Shown here: positions 12,741-24,154 of the stretch, one piece after another | Position numbering within the stretch: the stretch's first letter is position 1 | Layout: each line of letters begins with the position of its first letter | Source: Stomorhina lunata | Lineage: Eukaryota > Arthropoda > Insecta > Diptera > Rhiniidae | Length of the DNA: 64,000 nt | Direction: 5' to 3' | NCBI GenBank assembly: GCA_933228675.1 | Contig: OW121742.1 | Location: forward strand, 16,322,489-16,386,488 | Program-made: the position numbers and the translations under genes | The notes under the pieces: model-generated | The model's input: the letters and a program-made list of their open reading frames with translations, nothing else | What the model was told of the DNA's origin: nothing | Databases searched by the model: none

Positions 12741-13771
12741 TTCTTTTGGATTTGTATAAGTCTAGTATATTATCAGGTCCCCATGAGAACCCATATTATC
12801 AACTGAACTACTTTACTTAGTCCTAAGGGTTTATAGAACAACCCGGTTTGCCTGGAAGTAGATCTCCAGACAAACCCCTCAGAATAACCAGATGACACAA
12901 ATTACAAATTTTTGAGTTGTTAGGGCAAAAGCAAACAACCATTTAAATATTAAAAAAAAAATACTATAATTATTTCTGTTTGTAATTTAAATTTGTTTAT
13001 TTTTAATTTGTTTGACTAAATTGTATCTTGTTTCACATCATTAAATACAAATTATATCCGATGTATTTACTTAAAAATAACTACTTAAACTTTATGTTAT
13101 TCTTGTTATTATTTTGCGAATAAATTGTTTAAAAACAATTTAAATTCCTTTCTAAATTAGTAATACAAATATTTACAAAATCTCAAACGAAACAAAAAAA
13201 ATAACGAAAGAAACAATGTCTTATTAAATAGTTTATAATTTTTACGTATTTAGTAGTTAAATGATTTAAACTTAATTTTCTTTTTGTCTTAATTAATTTT
13301 AATTCGTTTACATAAAAAACAACCACTCTTTTATGTTAATTTTTTTGTTAAAATTATTCTTAAATATCGTCGACCAGGCTTTAAAATTTTAATTTTTTTC
13401 GTTATATTATAAATTTTTATAATTAATTATAATTGATGGTGTCGTAAAGAAATCGTGTAGGTATAAAGCGTAACTTTAAAAATTTATACATGCCAGAGAT
13501 TTAAAAAACAAAAGCACTTGACATCTACGAAGACTACGTTTCGTTTATATTTTTGGGGGGATGTTTTGCATTAATTTGTCTAAAAGAAAAAAATAGATAA
13601 AGAAAATTTTCGAGAAAAAAATTATTGAAAATTTAAGTTTTTAGCGAAAATTATGATATTAGAATGTTATTAAAGATAATGCTTTTCAAATGATGAACTG
13701 AAAACTAAAAGATGGATTTTTTTTAATAAATACATCTTCCATTAAAAACGAAAATAATTTTTTTTTTTAAT

Positions 13772-14510
13772 TTTCAATATGAAATTTTTTCTATAGAAAA
13801 ATTTTCAATATGAAATTTTTTCTATAGAAAAATTTTCAATATGAAATTTTTTCTATAGAAAAATTATCAATATGAAATTTTTTCTATAGAAAAATTATCA
13901 ATATGAAATTTTTTCTATAGAAAAATTTTCAATATGAAATTTTTTCTATAGAAAAATTTTCAATATAAAATTTTTTATAAAAAAATTTTCAATATGAAAT
14001 TTTTTCTTAGAAAAATTTTCAATATGAAATTTTTTCTATAGAAAATTTTTCAATATAAAATTTTTCTAAAGAAAAATTTTCAATATGAAATTTTTTCAAT
14101 AGAAACATTTTTAATATGAAATTTTTCCATAGAAAAATTTTCAATATGAAATTTTTTCCATAGAAAAACTTTCAATATGAAATTTTTTCCATAGCAAAAT
14201 TTTTAATATGAAATTTTAAATATGAAATTTTTTCTATAGAAAATTCTTAATGTAAAATTTTTTCTGTAGAAAAATTTTCAATTTGAAATTTTTTCGATAG
14301 AAAAATTTTCAATCTGAAATTTGTTCTATAAAAAAATTTTCAATATGAAATTTTTTCTATAGAAAACTTTCAATAAGAAATTTTTTTTATTGAAAAATTT
14401 TCAATATGAAATTTTTTCTATAGAAAAATTTTCAATATAAAATTTATTCTATAGAAAAATTTTCAATGTGAATTTTTTCTAGAGAAAAATTTTATGAATT
14501 ACTTTCTAGA
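13772..14510. repeat. Tandem array, about 31-bp unit
   Basis: About 23 copies of a unit reading TTTTCAATATGAAA then TTTTTTCTATAGAAAAA. The core TTTCTATAGAAA is shared with the array at 2655-4700 but the spacer differs. It passes directly into the next array. Confidence 0.9.
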
Positions 14511-14519
14511 GAAAATTTC

Positions 14520-15685
14520 CTATAAATACTCAATTTTTGAAAAATTTCTTATTAAAAGTAGATTTTCGAAAAGTATCCTATAAAAAGTCAATTTTCGAAA
14601 AATTTCCTATAAAAAGTCAATTTTTGAAAAATTTCCTATAAAAAGTCAATTTTTGAAAAATTTCCGATAAAAAGTCAATTTTTGAAAAATTTTCTATAAA
14701 AAGTCTATTTTCGAAAAATTTCCTATAAAAATCAATTTTCGAAAAAATTCCTATAAAAAGTCAATTTCAGAAAAGTTTCCTATAAAAAGTCAATTTTTGA
14801 AAAATTTCCTATAAAATTTTCGAAAAATTTTCGAGGTCAATTTTCGAAAAATTTCCTATAAGTCATTTTTCGAAAAATGACATATAAAAAGTCAATTTTC
14901 GAAAAGTTTCGAATAAAAAGTAAATTTTCGAAAAATTTCCTATAAAAAGTAGATTTTCGAAAAATTTCCATTAAAAAGTAAATATTCGAAAAATTTTACA
15001 TAAAAATGATTTTCGAAGAATTTCCTATAAAAAATCAATTTTCGAAAAATTACCTATAAAAAATCAATTTTCGAAAAATTTCCTATAAAAAGTCAATTTC
15101 AGAAAAGTTTCCTATAAAAAGTTAATTTTCGAAAAGTCAATTTTCGAACAATTTTCTATAAAAAGTCAATTTTCGAAAAATGTCCTATAAAGTCAATTTT
15201 GAAAAATTTCCTATAAAAAATCAATTTTTGAAAAATTTCCTATAAATAGTAAATTTTTGAAAAATTTCCTATAAAGTCATTTTTGAAAAATTTCCTATAA
15301 AGTCATTTTTCGAAAAATTTCCTAAAAAAATCAATTTTCGAAAAATTTCCTATAAAAAATCAATTTTCGAAATTTCCTATAAAAGTAAATTTTCGAAAAA
15401 TTTCCTGTAAAAAGTAAATTTTCGAAAAATTTCCTATAAAAAGTAAATTTTATTAAAATTTCCTATAAAAAGTGAAGTTTCGAAGAATTTCCTATAAAAA
15501 GTAATTTTTCGAAAAATTTCCTAGTCATTTTTCGAAAAATTACCTATAAAAAGTCAATTTTCGAAAAATTTCCTTTAAAAAATCAATTTTCGAAAAATTT
15601 CCTATAAAAAGTAAATTCTAGAAAAATTTCTTATAAAAAGTAAATTCTAAAAAATTTTCTATAAAGTCAATTTTCGTCAATTACT
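14520..15685. repeat. Tandem array, about 29-bp unit without the palindrome core
   Basis: About 40 copies of a unit reading GTCAATTTTCGAAAAA then TTTCCTATAAAAA, with variants TTTTTGAAAA and TTTCAGAAAA. It directly abuts the 31-bp array but has its own sequence, with TTCGAA as its small palindrome. Confidence 0.9.
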
Positions 15686-15947
15686 AAAATTTCAAATCCA
15701 TTAAAAATCCAAAACTTATGAAAATTTTTGAATGTTAACTAATACTAAGATGAAACTTAAATGAAATATCAATATTGCACTCACCATTGAATTGAGTTGA
15801 GTTCTCCATCATCTAAAATACATTTTCAAGAATGTATTATTAATTCCTATATCTTAATAATCATTGCAGCCTGGTATAAAAAAAGTTTTCGAAGATCTTA
15901 ATAACACTAAAATAAATTATCACAAATCTGTCTTTACACCTTCACAC

Positions 15948-16187
15948 TTAGCCATTTTCACACTGATGTCCCTCACAGTTGCCCCAGAAGATACAATTGC
16001 CCACACCACTGTAGCAGATTAGAAATACAGCTGTTAAGAAGACGAGACTACAAATGGTGCAGGGTTTACGCTCCAGAAAGAAGCCAATCAAATAGAGGAC
16101 GATAAACATTACATGTGTTTCCATAAGAGCTGGATTGGTGGGCTTGGGCAGCAGCAGCACCGGCAACAAGCATTGTAAACAGTACAT
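15948..16187 (-). CDS. Blcap: Bladder cancer-associated protein (BLCAP) homolog
   Basis: The 79-residue protein starts [16 protein letters not shown] and contains [15 protein letters not shown] and FLICYS, matching the vertebrate BLCAP family (87 residues), a very conserved small membrane protein. Two hydrophobic segments lie at about residues 26-38 and 45-60. It is Cys-rich, with eight Cys; CxxC at 43-46 and the cluster at 65, 71 and 76 stand out. In vertebrates BLCAP is an anti-growth protein of uncertain mechanism whose mRNA is edited at Tyr2, Gln5 and Lys15; all three residues are present here. The coding region is a single exon, as in vertebrates. The C-terminal tail ([11 protein letters not shown]) diverges and is shorter. 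A possible 3' splice site lies just upstream (TTGTAG at about 16216 on the minus strand), so the 5' UTR may be spliced. Upstream DNA to 18200 holds no other gene. Confidence 0.9.
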   Translation of the reverse strand: MYCLQCLLPVLLLPKPTNPALMETHVMFIVLYLIGFFLERKPCTICSLVFLTAVFLICYSGVGNCIFWGNCEGHQCENG

Positions 16188-18200
16188 TATGAAGTAGTAG
16201 TGGAGAAGCTATACCTACAAGCAGCTACACTTTCTGTATGACTAGTTCGTCATCCACACCGTTCGTTGTGCCCTCCAAAGAGAAAAGGCAATTGGCAGCT
16301 GCTTTTTATTTACCACAAATCATTTATATTTCTATTCTAAAGAAATTTTTCAACTTATCTTTTTAAAGCTATACGCCAGCAGGTTAAATATAAAAATTTT
16401 ATCATCGATCAGAAGTGAAAAAAATAGACACGCGTTCGTTTTTTCTTTTTCAATCTCCGGCAAATTTTTTTTCTTCGTTTTGCGTTAGCACCAGCTTTCC
16501 AAGTTTTGGAAATGCTAATGTTTAGTTAGCATTTTTAATGTCTCCACTTTATTCTAAACAAATTCATTTATTGTTTAGTTTTATTTTTAGGTTTTTTAAG
16601 GACAAATTAGTTTCTTTTTCTAAGAATAGCTTTTTTCTTTTAATATTCTGACAGTATTGTTTTCCTTCTAACAAAAAAAAACACATAGTTGCTATTTTTC
16701 GTATTAATTTTCGACAGAGTTGTATGAATTGAGAATGTGTGATGCCATCTCGTTGGTGACAATGTTTTTGTATTTTGTATATAAATATTTTGGTATATAA
16801 ATATTTGTAAACAAAATTTTTTTATAAAACAAAAAAAATGTGATCATTAAAAAAAATCCTTTTTACTTTAAAAAAATATTACCTAAAAAATGTTTAATAT
16901 TAAATTTTTCTATACAAAAATATTTATTTATTTTTCGATACAAAAATATTTAGTATAGCAATTTGGTAAAAGAAATTTTCGATACAAAGACTTTATAAAA
17001 AATGTTGAAATTTTTTTTCAAGGGTGTATACAATTTAAGTTCTTTTTTTAATTTAGCTGTCAGTTTTATTAAAAAAATATTTTTAGATTATTTTTGCAAA
17101 TAAGTCTATGTCCTTTAATTTCCAAGAAAATCGAAGTTTTATTTTTTTATATAAAAATTTTCAAAAAATTAGCTTTTAGTACGAATTTTGATTTTTTTTT
17201 TTTTGATCACAGATTTTTGACAGAATTGTTCTATATCCTTTAGTTTCAAAAAAAAAGAAGTTTTATTTTTTATATAAAAAATTTTCAAAAATTTTTTTTG
17301 AAATTTTGCCCAAATTTTTATTTTTTCTTTAGTTTCCAAGAAAGTCGAAGTTTAATATTTTCATATAGAAATTTTCAAAAAATTATGTTTAAGTACGAAT
17401 TTTGATTTTTCTTTAGTGATCACAGATTTTTGACCAAATTGCTCTATTTCCTTTTGTTTCCAAAAAATCGAAGTTGGTGCGACTTATTTGGCCAAATAGT
17501 TTCACTGAAAATGAATCATGATGTAATCTTTAACAAAATTGTTGCGCATGTGTCGACGGAGATTTTTTCCAACCACCTTTTCTTCTTAAACCCGTTTGTC
17601 TACAAACTAAAAAATTACCTCACATTCAAGGTTTTTTTGTAGTAATAAAAAAAATATCATAAAATTCTTATTATTTTTCACAGAACATCTAATTTAAACC
17701 TATGAAGATTATTTTTTAATGAAATTTTGCAATTAGATATATTTTGATTACCTTACATTTTTTGGTCAAAATATATTTTTCGTAAATTTTTGTTGTTGTA
17801 ATTCTAATCATTAAAAGTTTTTCTAATAAAAAAATTTTTAATTTTTTCTTTCAATCTCATTATACATTGACAATTTTGAACTGATGATATTTCAGACAAC
17901 ATTTTTCGTCTTCTTTTTTAATCTCTATGAAATTTTCCATGATCCACTATTTTATACAATATATCCCCTGTTCTTTTACATCCCGTTACTTTTCAAAAGA
18001 AAACTTCTTATGTTAACAAATAGATGTCGCTCTTATATATAATATATGTATTAGTTGACTATGAACAGCTGATGTACTAGACATGTTTGTATTTCTTAGT
18101 ATTTATGTCTCCTGCGTATTCCCCTAATATTTAAAAACCTTATAACGAAGGCAAAACTGCAATTTTCAAGCAACAACTGAATAAATGGATTCATTCAGCT
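16188..18200. other. Intergenic region between Blcap and Uxs
   Basis: The Blcap 5' region and promoter should lie at about 16190-16700; I see no TATA box. AT-rich DNA and a degenerate repeat (17108-17480) follow. The open frame at 17430-17642 overlaps that repeat and has no recognisable product. Confidence 0.5.
17108..17480. repeat. Degenerate tandem repeat, about 110-130 bp units
   Basis: Three to four diverged copies of a block: TTTCCAAGAAAATCGAAGTTT, then a T-rich stretch, then AAAATTTTCAAAAAATT, then GATCACAGATTTTTGAC. Copies start near 17118, 17244, 17332 and 17456. Confidence 0.6.
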
Positions 18201-18609
18201 CAAACCAATTTTCGCAAGTGGGAGATTTTAGATTGCTGCCGTTAAGACACCTAAAATCTTGTTATAACATGAAATTTCCAAGTGGAGACACCGTTTTACT
18301 ATCAACAGCTGATTGATTCGACAAAGAGCAACAACAACAAAACACACAAAAACATTGCTGCAACAACTCAGTTGTTTGATCTCAAGCCGATAAGAACAAT
18401 ATAAAAAAAGAAAGACAGAAAAGGAAAACGCAGAAAAATTTATAAATTTAAATGCAAATACAACTTGTTTTCTAACGACCAGAGCGTAAAGACACCAATT
18501 TAGACGACAAGTTACGTTAGCAAAAAAACCAGAAATTATCAGAATTGTCTGCAGTGAACCGCAGTGTTTTTCCATTGACCACCAACAGTTGAAATCAACA
18601 AATTGTTAT

Positions 18610-18644
18610 ATGTTTTTTTGTTTATCTTTCCTATGAACCGCTGA
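18610..18644 (+). promoter_or_regulatory. Two tiny overlapping uORFs before Uxs
   Basis: An ATG at 18610 opens an 8-codon frame ending TGA at 18634-18636, and an ATG at 18633 opens a 3-codon frame ending TGA at 18642-18644, five bases before the Uxs start. If the transcript includes this leader, as the exon layout implies, these could damp Uxs translation. Not tested for conservation. Confidence 0.4.
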
Positions 18645-18648
18645 CATT

Positions 18649-21600
18649 ATGTGGACATTAACTAAAAAGCGATGGAAAGAAATTGCCATAGCTGTGGGCA
18701 TTTTAATTTTTCTTATTGTCATCTATAAATCCTTGTCCACCAATGACTTGAACCAGTTCAGTTTTCGCAGTAACTTGCCTAAAGCCGTGGATAATCATCA
18801 AGATTTAATGGCTATCTATGAGAAACAACAACAATTATTAAAACAACAACACTATGAATTGGAGAAAACAAAAGCCGAGTTGGCCAAACTTCAAGATGAT
18901 ATGCGTGCCTTACAATCGAGTACACCGCGTAAATATCCCAAAGTAAAATATTTAAATTATAAAAATCGCAAAAGAATTTTAATAACGGGTGGTGCTGGTT
19001 TTGTGGGCTCCCATTTGGTGGACAATCTTATGTTGGCGGGGCATGAAGTAATAGCTGTGGATAATTTTTTTACTGGTCGCAAGCGCAATGTTGAACACTG
19101 GTTGGGTCATGAAAATTTCGAGTTGATTCATCATGATATTGTGAATCCTTTGTTTATCGAAGTAGATGAAATTTATCATTTAGCTTCGCCAGCCTCACCG
19201 CCACATTATATGTTCAATCCAGTTAAGACAATCAAGACCAACACTATGGGCACTATAAATGTTTTGGGCTTGGCTAAACGTGTTATGGCAAAGGTTTTGA
19301 TAGCTAGTACTTCGGAGGTTTATGGTGATCCTACGGTACATCCTCAGCCGGAAACATATTGGGGCCATGTAAATCCTATTGGACCGCGAGCGTGTTATGA
19401 TGAGGGCAAGCGGGTGTCGGAGACGTTAAGTTATGCATATGCAAAACAGGTGAGTCTTTGAAATGAATTTTCTTGCATTACAAAGTGTATAAAATATATC
19501 GTAATTATATTCAATGCGATTTTTAGTAATCCTGTAGTAAAACTAGAACCATGTGTTTCTATATCAACACTTTGTGTAACATCAGTTCAAATGTCTCCAA
19601 TTTTAGTTCAGTACTATAATAGTAACGAATATGTCAACTTATGTGTATCTCAATAGGCCCCAATTTTATTCCAATGTCTTTATTTGAAACAAAAGAACTT
19701 AGAATACTAAGTAAATAGTTGTGAATATATGGTATATGTTGTAGGAACTTATAATAATAAATGTCAATAGTAGACAACATTGGATGGAGCAAAATAGTCA
19801 AGTAGTACTGGAGACATTGTCAATAGCAAAACAGTATTGTATCCCCGCCGGCAGTTACTACAGGGAAATTATAAGCACTTTAATATACTTACATTCGAAA
19901 ATATTACTTTCGATCTTTTTAATCAAGTCAAATTAGTTTTTCTAACTCCAAACTTTATTTTTAACGAAAGCATCTAATTATTAATAAGTTTGTATTTAAT
20001 GTTTAATTTTCTCTTAAAATAATCACACAAAACTGTATAAAATCTATTTTTGAGTAGATAGAACGATTTATATAATACAATGTTTAAATATGATTTCATG
20101 TAAATGTTGACCGCGGCTACGCCTCTAATGATTCATACGCAATGTCTAATTTTGACATGCTTTTTTATACCTGAGCCTTAAAATATAACCAAAAAGAATA
20201 GCCTAAGGAGTAAAATCAAGAACCAATTCCAAATGTGAAATAATTGTTGACCGAATTCGTGTCGAAAATTGGCTATGGGTCTTTAATTTTTTTAACTTTT
20301 ACCCCAAACAATATAGTAAATTATTTAATAAATATCATTATTTGCTGGGCGATATTTAACAATTTATCTTGGTATTTAAGTTTCTTTTGGTCATTTTTTT
20401 ATCTAAACAGCAAATCTCTATTATGAAACTGTCATTTTTTATCTAAACAGCAAATCTCTATTATGAAACTGATACTATTTATCGAAAATACCATTTAATT
20501 AATTACATATTGTTTATTTTCTGCCAGATCGTCATAACTAAATAAATATTGTTTTGAGCAAAATTTTCATGTCTTGACCTTTTTTAATAACCGAGTGAGT
20601 TCTGGGACACCTTTCCTGTGTTCTTTACTTCCTATTTTACAAATCTTTATATAGTGCAGCGATAAACAACATTTCAGTTTTCCTATCACCAGTGATATGA
20701 GTTGCTGTTGTCATACATGTAGTTTGTTGTCTCTAGTGCAGCGATAGACAACATTTCAGTTTTCCTATCACCAGTGATATGAGTTGTTGTTGTCATACAT
20801 GTAGTTTGTTGTTGTGCTGCCCATCACTGCTCTAGTGATACAAAATGATAATTGAGACAGAAATATATAGGTAGGTACTCTGTGCTGTTTCGAAATCGGT
20901 AATCGGCACTCCGTTATATAAATTTCTGTGCTTATCGTGACTTTTGCCACAACTGCATGTTTTATGCACTTCGACTTTGTGCGCGTTTTCTCCAATTGGG
21001 TATTTCAAGCTTTGAAAGATTTTATGCACTTCGATTTTGTGCGCGTTTTCTCCAATTGGGTATTCCAAGCTTTGAAAGATTTTCCTCTTCTTGATTTTTC
21101 CATCGAAGTTTCGGATGTCATCTTTTCACATTTAGGGGGATTTTTTTTCCAAGAGTGGGTTACTAGCCCGATGTCCTAACGTAGTTACCAGGGTGATACC
21201 ACGATAAGGTCAGTGACCACAGTTGATATAAAAGATAACCATGATAAGTCTGGGCTTACCAAGTTAAGACTAATCAGAAACGTTGCTTAGTATCCAACAT
21301 CCCCTACATCGATGGCTTAATATAAAAAAGGACTAACACGATTTTTTTTACTTTACAGAAGAAGGTAAAAACTTAATGAAAACCGCCAAATTTTAGATAC
21401 AACGAAATTTTGTTTAAATGATAATAAAATGTGTTGCCTTTTTTATTTCAAATATCTAAAATTTTACGAATTTTATTTACTTTTTTCCTTCTCCTGTAAA
21501 GTAACAAAAAATCGAATTAGGCCTTTTTTATATTAAGCCATCGATAAGTAAATATTAGAGCATAAACGTTCAATTCTACCGTTTAATAAATTGGAAATTA

Positions 21601-22391
21601 AAAATACTCGAAATAAATATTTACCAATTTTATATTAGAACGTTGTTTCAGAAAATAAGCGTTATAAACAAAAAACTATAAAAAACAAAAAATACATATT
21701 TTTTGAAACAATCAACTAAAAGTTTATTGTTAAACACAAACTTGTAATAACAGGCATTACATTACACATTTTTATATACATACTAAACATATGTTTTTGG
21801 AAAATTATGCTATTTATTTAAACTTGTTTATCTTTCTTTACGTCTTAGGAAAAGGTACAAGTGCGTGTTGCCCGCATATTCAATACATTTGGCCCACGCA
21901 TGCACATGAATGATGGTCGTGTTGTTTCCAATTTCATACTTCAAGCCTTACGCAATGAAACCATTACCGTTTATGGTAATGGCAAACAGACCAGATCATT
22001 TCAATATGTTTCAGATTTGGTCGATGGCCTTATAGCCTTAATGGATTCCAATTACACGCAACCAGTTAATATTGGTAATCCTGTAGAGCATAGTATAGAA
22101 GAATTTGCGGTGATCATCAAGGAGCTGGTGGGTGGAATAAGTGAGGTGAAACAAACTCAAGCCATGGAAGATGATCCACAGAGACGTAAGCCCGATATTA
22201 GCAGGGCCAAGAAATACCTTAATTGGGAACCTAAAGTACCTCTGAAAGAAGGTCTTCTAAAAACCATCGATTATTTTCGTAAAGAATTAGAGCGTTCTGA
22301 TCGTTTTGCGAAAAATTCAAAAAAATACTTTGAATCTCGTGATTTACATCGTTCGCAGATACGTTTTCATTTTGATCCTGGTAATGATTAG
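18649..22391 (+). CDS. Uxs: UDP-glucuronate decarboxylase (UDP-xylose synthase)
   Basis: Exons 18649-19449 and 21849-22391, joined in phase 0 across a 2.4-kb intron (donor GTGAGT, acceptor TTAG), give 447 residues, close to the usual size of the animal enzyme. It converts UDP-glucuronate to UDP-xylose with bound NAD+, supplying xylose for proteoglycan linkers and Notch O-glycans in the ER/Golgi lumen. Residues 12-26 form a signal anchor typical of a type II membrane protein, followed by a Gln/Glu-rich coiled-coil stem (about 50-90). The Rossmann motif GGAGFVG is at 114-120. The short-chain dehydrogenase pair is Tyr250 and Lys254 (ACYDEGKR), with STSEVYGDP before it. Exon 2 carries [12 protein letters not shown] and the [13 protein letters not shown] segment expected for this enzyme. 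All key residues are present. It is convergent with ERR. An AATAAA lies near 22870. The intron holds transposon debris. Confidence 0.96.
20397..20475. repeat. 40-bp tandem duplication in the Uxs intron
   Basis: ATCTAAACAGCAAATCTCTA and the next 20 bases occur at 20401 and again at 20441 with almost no change. Confidence 0.85.
20590..20960 (-). pseudogene. Broken DD37E transposase copy in the Uxs intron
   Basis: Short blocks match the element at 9186-10501 on the same strand: CCTTTCCTGTGTTCTTTA near 20610 (compare 9445), ACTCTGTGCT near 20878 (compare 9630), and TATATAAATTTCTGTG followed by TTTTGCCACAACTGCA near 20915-20957 (compare 9680-9745). Unrelated sequence, including an 82-bp duplication, has replaced the middle. 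It is non-coding now. Confidence 0.65.
20652..20815. repeat. 82-bp tandem duplication
   Basis: Two copies, starting TAGTGCAGCGATA at 20652 and 20734, differ at only a few positions. They lie inside the broken DD37E copy. Confidence 0.9.
20961..21080. repeat. 60-bp tandem duplication
   Basis: Units at 20961-21020 and 21021-21080, both starting TTTATGCACTTCGA, differ at only two visible positions, so the duplication is recent. Confidence 0.9.
21308..21545. mobile_element. Small inverted-repeat element (MITE) in the Uxs intron
   Basis: The 238-bp element has imperfect inverted arms of about 90-95 bp. Each end begins ATCGATGGCTTAATATAAAA and the arms share TACTTTACAG and AAATTTTAGATA. It carries no coding capacity. 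I could not define a target duplication. It lies about 300 bp before exon 2 of Uxs. Confidence 0.7.
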
Positions 22392-24154
22392 TGTTTGGTG
22401 TAAGGATGTAAATTTTTTAAAAAATTTTAACTGTACTTAGTTATTAGTAAACATTTAAAAACAAGTTTTAGTTATTTAAGTATTTTGAAAATCAAAACAC
22501 ACATACACCTTTTATTATTAATAGAATCATTTATTGAATCTAGTCGCTTTTTACACGTGTAAATAATGAAATTGTAGTATAACTAATTTAATCTACTTTA
22601 GTTTTTTTTTTACTGACGTAGTTTTAAACTACATATTTGAGTTTTTTTTTCATATTTAATATGAAAGTATGTGCAAAAATTGTGCAAAATGCACCTAAAC
22701 TGTTTACTCGCGTTTAATTTGTCTCTTTAAGTTTATTTTTATTTGTTAATTAAAAAAAAAAAGATAAAATTTGTGTAATAGAAAACATTAACAATTTAAA
22801 ATAAGTTTCTTTATAAGAATTTATTCAACTATTTTAAATTTAAATTAATGTATTTTTACTGAAATTAGAAAATAAAAAAAAATAATAAAAGACACGAAGT
22901 TTTTGAAAAAACAACAAAAAAATTTAAAAAAAGTATGATTCATTTCGATTAAAACGCCTAATTCTATTATAACGTATTATAATACGAGATAATGTAGAAT
23001 AATACATTATTATAACGCACTATAATGTATAATAATGCATTATAAGTTTATTATAAAGTATTATAACTTATTATAATGCAATTATAAAGTCATTATAATG
23101 TATTATAAGGCATTATAAAGGGATTATGTTTTAAAACGCATTGTAATGTATATAATGAAAATCGATCGTTTGCAAATCGTTCGATTTCTGTTATATTTTT
23201 GAGATAATTTTCGGAAATTTTTCCTAAAAAAAGAAAATTTGGGCTTTAATAATTTTGACTGATGTCTTATTTTTTATTTGGTTTGAATTTTTGTGTGGTA
23301 ATAGGGAAAATTATCTCGATCGATTTCGATCACATACCGGATTATGTAGAATAATATATTATTATAACGCGCTGTAATGTATAATAACGGATTATAAGTT
23401 TATTATAAAGTATTATAACTTATTATAATAATAAGCGATTATGTTTTAAAACGCATGATAATGTATTATAAACGCATTATAATGCGAATATAATGTATTT
23501 TAACACATTTTAAGATGTTATAATGCGATTATAAGGTATTATAAAGCCATTATAATGTATTATAAAGCATTTTAATGACATTATATTTTATAATGAGATT
23601 ATAACCTATTATAACGCATTATGTCTTATAGTTTTGAGGGAAAACTAATATTTTGATATATACACCAAAAAGTAGCAATTTTGACTTTTAGACTAAATTT
23701 TTCTGGGTAAAAAATAACTTGGAAAGATTTCAAATTTGTTTAATAGATTGTATATTTTTCGACAAGTGTAAGATGAGCTTTTTAATTAATTATATTATGT
23801 ATAAACTAATAAACCAAACAATTTTAATATTCAAATTCAAAACTCTTTGGTTAAAAAATCTATAAAACTAGTTAAATTTATTGGTGTTTAAAGAAATCAA
23901 ATAATTGGCTTATTGTGAAAATAACTGAGTAAATTTTACCACTAACATTTTGTGGTATTTTTAAATAATTGCAAACTTAATTATTACTTTTCCATGGTAC
24001 ATTTTTCTTAAAACAAATAAATTCACATTAAACTAAATTGTTAAATGATAATAATAAAATTCAACAAATCATATTAACTAATTTATATATTTTGATAAAT
24101 CTAAAACAATTTTTTTAAATCAACTAAATGCTAAGATTGTGAAATTTTTAAACC
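22392..24154. other. Uxs and ERR 3' flanks with an AT satellite
   Basis: Contains the Uxs 3' UTR (AATAAA near 22870), the satellite at 22960-23630, and the ERR 3' UTR on the minus strand, where a TTTATT at about 23878 could serve as its polyadenylation signal. No gene is seen between. Confidence 0.55.
22960..23630. repeat. AT satellite (CATTATAATG-like) with a 354-bp duplication
   Basis: The short motif family of 1-115 recurs here in two blocks. A longer segment starting near ATGTAGAATAATA occurs at about 22990 and again at about 23344 with the same order of sub-motifs, separated by a non-repetitive stretch (23157-23330) that includes CGATCGATTTCGATC. This suggests a tandem duplication of about 354 bp. 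Confidence 0.75.

Larger units (their letters stand above)
10504..13771. other. Intergenic DNA with decayed transposons
   Basis: No convincing host gene. Within it are a tRNA-like SINE head (11515-11596), a piggyBac-like MITE remnant (12085-12273) and a possible LINE reverse transcriptase scrap (12600-12740). The open frame at 11717-12052 (+) and its antisense partner at 11683-11991 match nothing I recognise. At 11070-11160 (+) a short stretch reads like a Leu/Glu-rich helix ending in a stop and may also be transposon debris. From 12950 to 13770 the DNA is simple AT-rich sequence. Confidence 0.5.

Noticed and set aside
13772..15685. Arrays that at first resemble CRISPR repeats
   Set aside because: The units are contiguous without unique spacers, in eukaryotic DNA with introns nearby; they are satellites.
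18228..18575. 115-residue minus-strand frame upstream of Uxs
   Set aside because: It overlaps the probable Uxs leader and promoter, and its hydrophobic Phe/Val/Cys bias arises from antisense CAA/AAC-rich leader sequence.
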